The notes beneath the pieces were generated by a model. That model ran no database searches, was not told the DNA's origin, and was given only the letters and a program-made list of their open reading frames with translations. Both the position numbers and the translations under genes were made by a program. DNA of 64,000 nucleotides from a bacterium (lineage in GTDB: Bacteria; Zixibacteria; MSB-5A5; WJJR01). Location: the NCBI GenBank assembly GCA_021813505.1, contig JAKAKI010000063.1:1-64000 (forward strand), in the 5' to 3' direction. This document shows positions 33,807 through 42,536 of this stretch, piece after piece. The stretch's first letter is position 1; every line of letters starts with the position of its first letter.

Positions 33807-34802
33807 GTGGCAGGGTTGAACACAGCCGTCTCCGGAAACCGATCAAACTCCGGCACGCCGATTTCAGGCGGACCCACCGGCGTTCTCCTCATTGATAAAC
33901 CGACGGGTATCACATCCCACGACGTGGTGGACGTGTTGCGCCGTGTCTACGGCATTCGCGCGATCGGCCACACCGGCACACTCGATCCCGCCGCCTCGGG
34001 ACTGATGATCATGCTCCTGGGCCGGGCCACCAAGATCGCTCCGTTTGTGTCCGGTCTCGACAAGTGCTACCAGGCCGGCATCTACCTCGGCAAAACATCC
34101 GACACCGGTGATGCCGAAGGCGACCTCAGCGATTCCGGCGATCCGTCCAGTATTACCGACGACATGGTGGTGAGCGTGCTGAAGAAGCTCCAGGGCGAAA
34201 TCGCGCTTAAGATTCCACCCTTCGCCGCGGTCCATACGGAAGGCAAGCGGCGATACGAACTCGCACGTTCCGGCAAGACTCCGCCTCCGCTGGCACGTAA
34301 TGCGCAAATCGAGTCCGCCGAACTCGTCGCGTTTGCGAATCCCATGCTGACGATTCGCGTCCGTTGCTCGGCGGGGACATACATCCGTTCCTATGCGGAG
34401 GCGGTCGGCGATGCACTCGGCTGCGGCGCCTATCTGGCGAGCCTGCACCGTGAGGAAATCGGCCAGTGGCACATTCGTGATGCCGTGTCCCTGCGGCAGC
34501 TCACCCACGACAACAGGGGAGAGGATCCCCTGAATCGGCTACTGTCTCTTGAAGAATTTCTGCCCTGGGCCAGAGTGCACGTCACCGACGAGGCGATTCT
34601 CATGATCGCCAATGGCCGTTCGATCACTCCCGAGATGATCTGCAAAGTCGAAGGCACATTCGTGTCCGGCGACAGTGTCTTGATCTGCGCGCCCAAACTC
34701 GGCGCCATCGCCATCACGACTGCGAAGTGTGATTCGCAGTCGTGCTCCGAGGGCGATACCACCAGCGATCTCTTCGCTTACCAGCGGGTGCTGATGTCAT
34801 GA
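33807..34802 (+). CDS. truB: tRNA pseudouridine(55) synthase
   Basis: Isomerises U55 in the T loop of tRNAs. The 331-aa product has VLLIDKPTGITSHDVVDVLR, the catalytic GHTGTLDPAASG with Asp60, and KIPPFAAVHTEGKRRYELAR, followed by the CSAGTYIRSYAEAVG motif and a C-terminal PUA-like domain. The start is probably GTG 33807, 4 bases after nrnA; TTG 33816 is an alternative. The first ~25 residues are low-complexity. The end overlaps ribF in an ATG-TCATGA arrangement. Confidence 0.93.
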   Translation: MAGLNTAVSGNRSNSGTPISGGPTGVLLIDKPTGITSHDVVDVLRRVYGIRAIGHTGTLDPAASGLMIMLLGRATKIAPFVSGLDKCYQAGIYLGKTSDTGDAEGDLSDSGDPSSITDDMVVSVLKKLQGEIALKIPPFAAVHTEGKRRYELARSGKTPPPLARNAQIESAELVAFANPMLTIRVRCSAGTYIRSYAEAVGDALGCGAYLASLHREEIGQWHIRDAVSLRQLTHDNRGEDPLNRLLSLEEFLPWARVHVTDEAILMIANGRSITPEMICKVEGTFVSGDSVLICAPKLGAIAITTAKCDSQSCSEGDTTSDLFAYQRVLMS

Positions 34803-35803
34803 AGACCGCGCCCTACCGTCCACCACTGATCCACTCGATTCGCCGCTTCGAGGATCCCGATCTCGCCCGCCAGTCGATGAGCACCGGTCCGGTCGTCTGC
34901 ATCGGCACGTTCGACGGTGTCCATCGGGGCCAGCAGGCGATTCTGGCGACAGGCCTTGCGATTGCGAAAGCCAGCGGCCGCGAGTTGCTGGTCCTCACGT
35001 TCCACCCCCATCCCAAGAGCGTCGTGGCTCCGGCACACGCTCCCTTGCTCCTGACCGAGCCTGACGAGAAGGTCGCTTTGCTCCTCTCTTACGGTGCCGA
35101 CCTCGTCCTCCAACTGCGCTTTGACCGCGATCTAGCCACCCTATCCGCCGCTGAATTTCTCGATGCAATCCTCCTGAAGAAGCTTAATGCGGCATCCATC
35201 GTGATCGGACACGACTTCGGCTTCGGCCGGGGCAGACAGGGATCGCCCGAATCGATGCAGGTATGGGGATGTGACCGGAGCGTCGAAGTCGTTGTTGTCG
35301 AAGCCGTTAACGATACACTCTTGAATCAACGCATTAGCTCAAGCTTGATCCGCGAAAGCCTTACCTCTGGCCTGTTTGACCAGGCTGTCCGCCTCTTGGG
35401 CCATCCCTATCCGGTCTCAGGAAATGTGGTCCGCGGAGCCGCCCGGGGCCGGCAACTAGGATATCCGACTTGGAATTTGCGCCTTTCGGAGTTAAAATTA
35501 CCTCCTCCAGTCGGGATCTATTCCGGCTGGGCGGGTCGGCGTATACCCCATCCAGCGATGGCGTATTACGGCTCGAATCCGACGTTTGGGGGGGAAGGCC
35601 TGCGGCTCGAGGCGCATTTGTTTGACGTTCGTGAGCCGCACGAAGCCCAACCGGACCAAACTGAAACAGTCTGGCTCTCCGGTTACATCAGGCCGGAAGT
35701 CCAGTTTGACAGCGCCGAGGAATTGAAACGGCAACTGGCCGAGGACGAACGAATTGTACGAGATATTTTGTTAACGGAACCCAACACAAACCCACAGTCC
35801 TGA
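34799..35803 (+). CDS. ribF: Bifunctional riboflavin kinase / FAD synthetase
   Basis: Converts riboflavin to FMN and then FAD. The 334-aa product has the FAD synthetase domain (VCIGTFDGVHRGQQAIL near 37-53, TFHPHPKSVV, IVIGHDFGFGRGRQG) and the riboflavin kinase domain (GNVVRGAARGRQLGYPTWNL, then YYGSNPTFGG in place of the usual GxxPTF block). ATG 34799 overlaps the truB stop. A single ribF in this operon position is the norm. Confidence 0.95.
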   Translation: MKTAPYRPPLIHSIRRFEDPDLARQSMSTGPVVCIGTFDGVHRGQQAILATGLAIAKASGRELLVLTFHPHPKSVVAPAHAPLLLTEPDEKVALLLSYGADLVLQLRFDRDLATLSAAEFLDAILLKKLNAASIVIGHDFGFGRGRQGSPESMQVWGCDRSVEVVVVEAVNDTLLNQRISSSLIRESLTSGLFDQAVRLLGHPYPVSGNVVRGAARGRQLGYPTWNLRLSELKLPPPVGIYSGWAGRRIPHPAMAYYGSNPTFGGEGLRLEAHLFDVREPHEAQPDQTETVWLSGYIRPEVQFDSAEELKRQLAEDERIVRDILLTEPNTNPQS

Positions 35804-35813
35804 GGAGTGACAC

Positions 35814-36083
35814 GTGGCAGTAAATGCCGAAAAGACCCGCGAGATTGTCAAAGCCTATCAACTCCACGATTCCGATACCGGATCGCCGGAAGTGCAGATT
35901 GCGCTGCTCTCGTCGCGGATCGCCGAATTGACGCAGCACCTGGAATCACACACGACGGATTTCTCGTCACGACGAGGCTTGCTGAAACTGGTCGGCCAGC
36001 GCCGGCGGCTCTTGAATTATCTGCGCCGCACCGACATCGCCGCCTACCGGCAGCTTCTCGACAATCTAAACCTGCGCAAGTAG
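35814..36083 (+). CDS. rpsO: 30S ribosomal protein S15
   Basis: The 89-aa product is full length, with [20 protein letters not shown] and the rRNA-binding [20 protein letters not shown]. The GTG start at 35814 follows TGAGGAG, 7 bases upstream. Located between ribF and pnp as in many bacteria. The 179-base gap to pnp shows only modest hairpins (for example near 36228-36247). Confidence 0.97.
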   Translation: MAVNAEKTREIVKAYQLHDSDTGSPEVQIALLSSRIAELTQHLESHTTDFSSRRGLLKLVGQRRRLLNYLRRTDIAAYRQLLDNLNLRK

Positions 36084-36262
36084 TGCGCCGTCGGGTGGGA
36101 GGGGGAATCGGTTCGCGGCGGGACCTCGTAGGATAACACCTGGCCCCGGGGCGAGCCGTACGCCCCACACAGAGCTCTGCTGAAACAGGCAGACCCAATA
36201 CTCTCTCCCGGCGAAAACGGAAAGGGCGCGACCCCTCTGGGGACGCGCAAGAGTGGTTAACG

Positions 36263-38449
36263 ATGGAACGTATCGAACTGCAGTTCGGCGGTCGTCCTTT
36301 TTCCATGGAAACAGGAAAGCTCGCCAAACAAGCCAACGGCGCCGTCCTGGTGCGCCATGGCGACACCGTGGTCCTCGCTGCCGTAGTGGCCAGCAAGGAG
36401 CCAATCGCCAACAAGGGATTCTTCCCGCTCACCGTGGACTATCGTGAGAAGGCTTACGCCGCAGGTAAGATTCCGGGAGGATTCTTCAAACGCGAAGGAC
36501 GCCCCTCCGAAAAGGAAATCCTGTCGGCTCGGATGATCGACAGGCCCATCCGACCGCTGTTCCCGGAAGGTTTCAACTATGAAGTTCAGGTCCATGTCAC
36601 GGTCCTGTCTTCGGATCAGCAGAATGACGCCGATGTTCTGGGTATCTGCGCCGCCGCCAGTGCTCTCGCGGTCTCGGACATTCCGTTCGAGCACACGATT
36701 GCCGGCGCTCGTGTCGGACGGATCGACGGGAAGCTCACCATCAATCCGACAACCTCCGAGCTTGAGAGCTCGGACATCAACCTCGTCATCGTGGGCACTC
36801 GCACCGACGTCATCATGGTCGAAGGCGGCTGTGTCGAAGTCTCCGAGGATGATCTGACCGCGGCCCTCCAGTTTGGCTTGGATGAAGTGCGGAAGCTGAT
36901 CGACGGGATCGAGGAGCTTCAACGCAAGGTCGGCAAAGCCAAGTCTCCGTTTGTCGCACCGGTCCTTAATCCGGAACTCGTGACGGCCGTCAAGGAACAG
37001 GCGACCCGCCGTATCGTCGAAGCCAACCAGATTACCGACAAGACCGGACGCGAAGACGCCATTCGCTCGATCTCCGACGAGGTTTACGCGGCTCTGGCCG
37101 AGCAATTCCCCGACGAAGAGCCCGCGATCGGTGTCGTACTCGAAGAGATCGAACGCGAAGACCTGCGCAATCGCGTGCTGAATGAGAAGAAGCGCGCCGA
37201 TGGCCGCGGTCCCGATGATATCCGCCAGATCAGTTCCGATGTCTCCGTGCTCCCGCGCGTTCACGGTTCGGCGCTCTTCACACGCGGACAGACCCAGGCG
37301 CTGGCCGTAGTGACCCTCGGCACCAAGGTCGACGAACAACGCATTGATGACCTGATGGGCGATTCGACCAAGAGCTACATGCTGCATTACAATTTCCCGT
37401 CGTACTCGGTCGGGGAGGTTCGTCCCATTCGTGGTCCGGGCCGTCGTGAAATCGGCCACGGTGCGCTCGCCGAACGGGCCCTGCAGCCGGTGATTCCCAA
37501 CGAAGAGATCTTCCCGTACACCGTGCGGGTCGTCTCCGATGTTCTCGAATCGAACGGCTCCTCCTCGCAGGCGACCATCTGCGCCGGAGCGCTCGCGCTC
37601 ATGGATGCCGGTGTGCCGATCAAGGCCCCGGTGGCCGGCGTGGCGATGGGCCTGATCAAATCGGGCAACCGCTACGAGATCATCACCGACATTCTCGGCG
37701 TCGAGGATCATCTCGGCGACATGGACTTCAAAGTCGCCGGCACGGCCGATGGGATCACGGCGTTTCAGATGGATCTGAAGTGCCAGGGATTGTCCTTCGA
37801 AATCCTGCGGGAAGCCCTGCAGAAGGCGAAGAAAGCCCGCCTGCACGTGCTCGACCGCATGGCGGCCACTTTGGCGGCACCACGGCCTGAGCTGTCGCCG
37901 TATGCACCTCGAATCATTATCTTCCAGATTAAAGTTGACCGTATCGGCGATGTGATTGGCCCAGGAGGCAAACACATTCGCGGTATCTGCGAACAGACCG
38001 GAGCCAAGATCGATATCGACGATGACGGTACCGTGATCATCGCCTCCGTCGATCAGGAAGCCGGCGAGACCGCCAAGAGAATGGTGTTGTCGCTGGTCGA
38101 GGAACCGGAATTGGACAGGGTCTATGAGGGGAAAGTCCGGCGCATTACAGCGTTCGGCGCCTTCATCGAGATTCTCCCCGGCACCGATGGCCTCCTGCAT
38201 ATCTCCGAAATGGACTATGCACGCACCGAACGGGTGGAAGACGTCTGCAAGATGGGTGACATCGTCCAGGTCAAGGTGATCGAAATCGATCCCGAGGGGA
38301 AAGTCCGTCTGTCGCGCAAAGCCCTTCTGCCGAAGCCGGAAGGGTATGTCGAAACCAATGATCGCGGCCCACGTCCGCCTCGGCGTAACGGCGATGACCG
38401 TGGCCGCCGTCCCGGTGGCGGTCGTCCGTTCGCAAAGCGGCGGGAATGA
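36263..38449 (+). CDS. pnp: Polyribonucleotide nucleotidyltransferase (PNPase)
   Basis: Trimeric 3'-to-5' phosphorolytic exoribonuclease of the RNA degradosome. The 728-aa product has two RNase PH domains (residues ~5-225 and ~315-545; KAYAAGKIPGGFFKREGRPS and RRADGRGPDDIRQISSDV lead each core), a KH domain (~551-612, with IGDVIGPGGKHIRGICEQTG) and an S1 domain (~620-690, YEGKVRRITAFGAFIEILPG). It ends in a basic Arg/Gly-rich tail. ATG 36263; length is standard. Confidence 0.98.
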   Translation: MERIELQFGGRPFSMETGKLAKQANGAVLVRHGDTVVLAAVVASKEPIANKGFFPLTVDYREKAYAAGKIPGGFFKREGRPSEKEILSARMIDRPIRPLFPEGFNYEVQVHVTVLSSDQQNDADVLGICAAASALAVSDIPFEHTIAGARVGRIDGKLTINPTTSELESSDINLVIVGTRTDVIMVEGGCVEVSEDDLTAALQFGLDEVRKLIDGIEELQRKVGKAKSPFVAPVLNPELVTAVKEQATRRIVEANQITDKTGREDAIRSISDEVYAALAEQFPDEEPAIGVVLEEIEREDLRNRVLNEKKRADGRGPDDIRQISSDVSVLPRVHGSALFTRGQTQALAVVTLGTKVDEQRIDDLMGDSTKSYMLHYNFPSYSVGEVRPIRGPGRREIGHGALAERALQPVIPNEEIFPYTVRVVSDVLESNGSSSQATICAGALALMDAGVPIKAPVAGVAMGLIKSGNRYEIITDILGVEDHLGDMDFKVAGTADGITAFQMDLKCQGLSFEILREALQKAKKARLHVLDRMAATLAAPRPELSPYAPRIIIFQIKVDRIGDVIGPGGKHIRGICEQTGAKIDIDDDGTVIIASVDQEAGETAKRMVLSLVEEPELDRVYEGKVRRITAFGAFIEILPGTDGLLHISEMDYARTERVEDVCKMGDIVQVKVIEIDPEGKVRLSRKALLPKPEGYVETNDRGPRPPRRNGDDRGRRPGGGRPFAKRRE

Positions 38450-38481
38450 CCAGGGCAGTACGCGTTGAATTGTTAATCGGT

Positions 38482-38510
38482 GATAGGGGCGTACCGCGTA
38501 CGCCCCTATC
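38482..38510. repeat. Family C short hairpin repeat
   Basis: GATAGGGGCGTAC-CGC-GTACGCCCCTATC, 13-bp arms. It lies 33 bases after the pnp stop and is well placed to act as a terminator or as an end-protecting hairpin. Confidence 0.85.
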
Positions 38511-38551
38511 CTGCGTCAGACTCGGGCGATCCGATACTGACGGCACAAAGC

Positions 38552-38574
38552 GTAGCGGTGTATTGCATACGCTC
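38552..38574. repeat. Family C short hairpin repeat, diverged
   Basis: GTAGCGGTGTATTGCATACG followed by CTC: the same core as the copy at 63848 with substitutions in the left arm. Confidence 0.65.
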
Positions 38575-38636
38575 ACTCACCCTCGCGGTGAATCGATCCG
38601 AGTTGCACTAGACATTCGATTGTAAGAAAGGTTATC

Positions 38637-39983
38637 GTGAGCAAAAGCCAGGTTAAGAAAACAGTCATGCCCGATGGTCTGCGGGTGGTCACGGAAACAA
38701 TCCCCACGCATCACTCGGTCGCCATCGGCATCTGGGTGGACGTCGGTTCGCGGTACGAACACGATGATATCGCCGGTACGTCGCATTTTCTCGAACACAT
38801 GGTCTTCAAGGGCACGCCCAAGCGCAACGCGCAGGAGATCGCGCTATTTCTGGAACGGCTCGGTGGTGTGCTGAATGCGTTCACCAGCCGCGAGCATACC
38901 TGCTACCATGCGCGGGTGCTCGATGAACATCTCCCGCAGGCAGTGGCCCTCCTGTCCGACATCGCCACCAGCGCCACGCTCCCGGCGAAGGAAGTCGTGA
39001 AGGAACGCAATGTGATCTGCGAGGAGATCAAAGACGTCCACGATACCCCGCACGAACACGTCCACGATATGTTCACCGGCAGTCTCTGGCCGGGGCAGGC
39101 GGTAGGCCGGCCGATCATGGGATCGATCGACTCGGTCTCCCGCACCACACGGGCCACACTCGCGAGTTACCGCAGCGAGCATTACACTGCCAATCGCGTC
39201 GTGGTCGCGGCGTCGGGCAGTCTGACGCACGAGGACGTGCTGCGCCTCGTCAAAAAGCACGTGCATTTCCCCAAAGGCGGCAAGACGCCGATCCGCGCCA
39301 TCTCTCCCGATGAGATGGCGACCTCCCGCCAGGTCGATTCACGTGATATCAAGCAGACGCATGTCTGCCTCGGTGTGCCGACTTGGGGATTCGCCGACAA
39401 ACGCCGCTACCCGCTCCTGGTGGCCAATAATCTTCTGGGCGGCGGCATGTCATCACGTCTGTTTCAGACAGTGAGAGAGAAACGCGGCCTGGTCTACTCG
39501 ATCTTCGCCTTCCATGATTTCTACTGTGACGCCGGGCACTTCGGTGTCTATTTCGCCTGCGATCCCAAGAACACAGTGCGCGCCACCGATCTCGTGCTCA
39601 AGGAAATGAGCCGTCTGGCAACCACTCCGATCAGCTCCACCGAACTCGCCGATGTCAAGTCGCAGCTCAAGGGGAACATGATCCTGGGGCTGGAATCGAC
39701 CTCAGCGCGTATGCACCGTTTGGCGCGGCACGAACTCTACCTCGGCCGCCACATCCCGGTCGAGGAGACGATGAAGGAAATCGACTCCGTCAGTGCCACC
39801 CAACTCATGGCGCTGGCGCGCGAGGCTTTCGTGACCAATCGGCAGGCGTTGTCGGTCGTGGGTCCGTTGGGCAACGATCTGGTGGGCCGCATCAACTGGA
39901 ATCTCCTGCGTCCCAAATTGGTGCGCATCCCGGCCAGCAAACGTTCCATCGGCAGCGAACGCAAGGTGCGCATCCTTAAGTAG
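38637..39983 (+). CDS. M16-family zinc metallopeptidase
   Basis: Processing-peptidase-like enzyme of the M16B type (448 aa). The inverted zinc motif HFLEH is at 50-54 (His50, Glu53, His54), followed by the family's MVFKGTPKRNAQEIA; the distal zinc-binding Glu is likely in VICEEIKDVHDTPHEH. The second half is the inactive M16 C domain (LLGGGMSSRLFQTVREKRGLVYSI). No signal peptide, so probably cytoplasmic. GTG 38637 follows AAGAAAGG. It commonly follows pnp, as here. Confidence 0.94.
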   Translation: MSKSQVKKTVMPDGLRVVTETIPTHHSVAIGIWVDVGSRYEHDDIAGTSHFLEHMVFKGTPKRNAQEIALFLERLGGVLNAFTSREHTCYHARVLDEHLPQAVALLSDIATSATLPAKEVVKERNVICEEIKDVHDTPHEHVHDMFTGSLWPGQAVGRPIMGSIDSVSRTTRATLASYRSEHYTANRVVVAASGSLTHEDVLRLVKKHVHFPKGGKTPIRAISPDEMATSRQVDSRDIKQTHVCLGVPTWGFADKRRYPLLVANNLLGGGMSSRLFQTVREKRGLVYSIFAFHDFYCDAGHFGVYFACDPKNTVRATDLVLKEMSRLATTPISSTELADVKSQLKGNMILGLESTSARMHRLARHELYLGRHIPVEETMKEIDSVSATQLMALAREAFVTNRQALSVVGPLGNDLVGRINWNLLRPKLVRIPASKRSIGSERKVRILK

Positions 39984-40005
39984 GACGCTCCACTCCGCGC
40001 TCCAT

Positions 40006-40070
40006 TCACCGGGTCCGTTGTTGGTTCCGTCCACTTGGTTCGCTTCGTCCATGTCGTCCACTTCGTCCAC
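40006..40070. repeat. Degenerate TCCACTTCG-type tandem repeat at a gene start
   Basis: The unit TCCACTTNGTTCG/TCCACTTCG recurs about five times (GGTTCCGTCCACTTGG, CTTCGTCCATG, TCGTCCACTTCG, TCCACG). It includes the probable ATG of the GNAT gene at 40051, so the first residues of that protein (SSTSST) are repeat-derived. Confidence 0.6.
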
Positions 40071-40503
40071 GATCGAGCTCTCCGCCGATCCCAGCCGCCT
40101 GCGCCTCCCCGAGATCCAGGCGATGCTCGCCGCGACCTACTGGTCGCCCGGCATCACCACACCCGAAATCGAGAAAGGCATCCGCAATTCGGCTCTGGTC
40201 GTCGGCGCCTACTCCCAGACCGGACGGCAGGTGGGATTTCTGCGCGTCGTCTCCGACAAGGTCCGGTTCGCCTACATCCTCGACGTGGTCGTCGCCGACG
40301 ACTACCAGCGGCAGGGCATCGGCCAGCGCCTGGTGAATTTCGCGATGTCCCACCCGGAATTGCGCGATGTCTACCAGTGGCTACTGGTGACCCGCGACGC
40401 CCACGGCGTCTACGAAAAATGCGGCTTCAAGAATCTCCCCGAACCCGACCGCTGGATGATGATCAGGAATCCCCGCCCGAACCGGTCGGTTTTTGAGGGA
40501 TAA
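40051..40503 (+). CDS. GNAT-family N-acetyltransferase
   Basis: A 150-aa acyl-CoA-dependent transferase of unknown substrate. The acetyl-CoA-binding motif A is FAYILDVVVADDYQRQGIGQ, with the Q/RxxGxG/A loop QRQGIG, and the C-terminal DAHGVYEKCGFK block is typical. ATG 40051 is chosen (the frame is open to 40018), but repeats surround the start. It resembles the short YpeA/PhnO-like GNATs. Confidence 0.85.
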   Translation: MSSTSSTIELSADPSRLRLPEIQAMLAATYWSPGITTPEIEKGIRNSALVVGAYSQTGRQVGFLRVVSDKVRFAYILDVVVADDYQRQGIGQRLVNFAMSHPELRDVYQWLLVTRDAHGVYEKCGFKNLPEPDRWMMIRNPRPNRSVFEG

Positions 40504-40512
40504 TCAGCGCGT

Positions 40513-40582
40513 GGGAGGGCGAGGCTCCTGCCGAGCCATGTTTCCGCGCGGAAATACGGCTCGGCAGGAGCCTCGCCCTCCC
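40513..40582. repeat. Family A 70-bp palindromic element, copy 4
   Basis: Ends GGGAGGGCGAGGCTCC and GGAGCCTCGCCCTCCC; centre TTTCCGCGCGGAAA is itself palindromic. It starts 10 bases after the GNAT stop codon. Confidence 0.94.
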
Positions 40583-40659
40583 GGAGCGGTCCTCAGCACC
40601 TCACTTTCCGATTTCCCTTGATCGGCCCCCCCGAAAGTGAAATGATTACCCCATGCGAA

Positions 40660-40734
40660 GCGGGCGTAATTCAGCGGTAGAATGCAAGCTTCCCAAGCTT
40701 GACGTCGTGGGTTCGATCCCCATCGCCCGCTCCA
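40660..40734 (+). tRNA. tRNA-Gly (anticodon CCC)
   Basis: Complete cloverleaf: acceptor GCGGGCG with CGCCCGC, D stem ATTC/GAAT, anticodon stem CAAGC/GCTTG with loop TTCCCAA, T stem GTGGG/CCCAT with TTCGATC. The anticodon CCC reads GGG. The CCA end is encoded (40732-40734). Confidence 0.96.
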
Positions 40735-40787
40735 GTGTCTGATCTTCGACCCCTGCAAAACTGTGGCCTATCGCGTATGAGGCTCTG

Positions 40788-42098
40788 ATGCCCGTCGTCA
40801 AACGCCTCCATCACGACCGCTATTTCCCCGACGCGGCTTTGGGCCCGGGGGATGAGGTTGTGGCCATCAACGGCCACACCCTGCGTGATTTGATCGACGC
40901 CCAGTTCTTTGCTGCCGAGGAGAAGCTCAAGCTGGCAGTTCGCCGTCCTGACGGCACCGAGGCGACCCTGTCCATCGTCAAGGACATCGACGCCGATCTC
41001 GGTATCGAGTGGGAGCCCGACAAGATTCGAATCTGCAAGGCGAATTGCGATTTCTGTTTTGTCCGCCAGCAACCCAAAAAGAAACTCCGGCGTACCCTCT
41101 ACATTAAAGACGACGATTACCGCCTGTCGTTCCTCCACGCCAATTTCGTCACCCTGACCAACATGACCGAGGAAGACTTCCAGCGCGTCTTCGAGCAGCG
41201 CCTGAGTCCATTGTATGTCTCGGTTCATTCCACCGACGATGCAGTGCGCAGCATCCTTCTCCGCCAGGAGGGAATCGCTCCCATCCTGCCGTTGCTGAAA
41301 CGCCTCCACAAGCATGGCATCCGCACCCACACCCAGATTGTCGTGACTCCCGGTATGAATGACGGCGCGGTCTTGTGGAACTCGTTCGATGATCTTCTGG
41401 CGCTTTACCCCGAGGTGCCATCGATTGGGGTCGTCCCGATCGGCCTCACCGCGCATCGCAATGATCTGCCCGAGCTCCGTTTGGTAACGCCCCAATCGGC
41501 AGGGGAGATCCTGGATCGGATCGAGCGGCATCAGAACGCCATGCGCAACGCACACGGCGAAGGCGTGATCTATGCCGCCGACGAGATGTATCTGATTGCC
41601 AACTGCCCGATCCCCACCGCCGACTACTACGACGATTTCTGCCAGGTCGGCAACGGCATCGGGATGCTGCGCCAATTGCTGGACGATTACGAAGCACACA
41701 AACGCGATCTCCCGAAATCGATCAAGAAACCCCTTCGCCTTTGCCTGATTACCGGCCACTCGGCCGGCCCATTTATCTCCGACCTTTGCCAACAGACAAA
41801 CGGACGGGTGAAAGGTCTTGAACTGACTCCTCTCGTGGTAGAAAACGACTTCTGGGGCCGCACTGTCACCGTTTCCGGTCTCCTCGCCGGTGGCGACATG
41901 GCCGCGCAATATCTACAATCCGGGCTGAAGACCGATGCCGTGGTCATCCCACCGGAATGTCTCAACACCGACGGCCTCTTCCTCGACGACGAAACAATCG
42001 CAAGCATTTCCGAGCGAATCAGCCTCCCCGTGATTCCATCCGAATACGACTTCGTTGAAACAGTCTTGAACTGCATCGCGCATACATCCGCGGCGTAG
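40788..42098 (+). CDS. DUF512 family, putative PDZ/radical-SAM protein
   Basis: A 436-aa protein of a conserved family of unknown substrate. The N-terminal ~75 residues form a PDZ-like domain (GPGDEVVAINGHTLRDLID). Next comes a CxxxCxxC cluster, Cys83, Cys87 and Cys90 (CKANCDFC), typical of radical SAM iron-sulfur sites, then a TIM-barrel-like region (SPLYVSVHSTDDAVRSIL, THTQIVVTPGMNDG). The C-terminal DUF512 part contains VIPPECLN. It likely catalyses a radical reaction. ATG 40788; nothing in the neighbourhood indicates the substrate. Confidence 0.9.
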   Translation: MPVVKRLHHDRYFPDAALGPGDEVVAINGHTLRDLIDAQFFAAEEKLKLAVRRPDGTEATLSIVKDIDADLGIEWEPDKIRICKANCDFCFVRQQPKKKLRRTLYIKDDDYRLSFLHANFVTLTNMTEEDFQRVFEQRLSPLYVSVHSTDDAVRSILLRQEGIAPILPLLKRLHKHGIRTHTQIVVTPGMNDGAVLWNSFDDLLALYPEVPSIGVVPIGLTAHRNDLPELRLVTPQSAGEILDRIERHQNAMRNAHGEGVIYAADEMYLIANCPIPTADYYDDFCQVGNGIGMLRQLLDDYEAHKRDLPKSIKKPLRLCLITGHSAGPFISDLCQQTNGRVKGLELTPLVVENDFWGRTVTVSGLLAGGDMAAQYLQSGLKTDAVVIPPECLNTDGLFLDDETIASISERISLPVIPSEYDFVETVLNCIAHTSAA

Positions 42099-42123
42099 GG
42101 GCGCCCCTGTGTGGGCACCCGTG
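42095..42123 (+). repeat. Family B palindromic repeat, half element
   Basis: GTAGGGGCGCCCCTGTGTGG followed by GCACCCGTG, left-end orientation. It overlaps the last bases of the DUF512 gene stop codon (TAG), so the gene ends inside the element. Confidence 0.78.
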
Positions 42124-42536
42124 TCGCGTGTCGAAGAATCACAAGTTCGAACACAACGGGAGACTCCATTCATTGGTGGCCCACCAGGAGCGCCTTCGCC
42201 GAAGGCGAAGACCCGGATGGTGGGGAGCGGCAGGATCGCTTTTTCAGAAACGTCCCCTTCCCTCGAAGAACACTGCCATCCGCATACTCTCGGTGTCTCT
42301 ACTCTCCGATCGACTCAAAATCGAATCGCCGATGTAGGGGCGGCCCTTTGTGGCCGCCCGTGTTCTCGTGCGAGATCGCCAGTACGTGCCTCGTGGTCAC
42401 CTTCCCTCTCTGCTCCGGGGATCGGGGCGGCTACATAGGGCCGCCCCTACGCTCCCTGATTGGAACTCCTCACAACACTCCCCGTGTTCTCCCGTCCCCA
42501 ATTTGCTATGTTCCCCCCATCGCCAAGGGAGCCCCC
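42124..42536. other. Gene-free stretch holding family B copies
   Basis: It contains a complete-looking family B pair at 42334-42451 and otherwise no credible gene; a frame running into the aldolase is a repeat shadow. GCCTTCGCCGAAGGCG at 42191-42206 is a further small palindrome. Confidence 0.6.
42334..42451. repeat. Family B element, full pair with divergent centre
   Basis: Left end GTAGGGGCGGCCC-TTTGTGGCCGCCC (42334-42359) and right end GGGCGGCTACATAGGGCCGC ending CCCTACG (to 42451), about 65 bases apart. The layout matches 49200-49273 with a longer spacer. Confidence 0.82.

Noticed and set aside
36257-38200. Long - strand frame (647 codons) opposite pnp
   Set aside because: The + strand carries unmistakable PNPase; the antisense product is His/Asp/Gly-rich with no domain, typical of GC-rich shadow frames.
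38571-38636. Riboswitch or leader before the M16 peptidase
   Set aside because: Only a family C remnant and short gap sequence are visible; no conserved riboswitch core was recognised.
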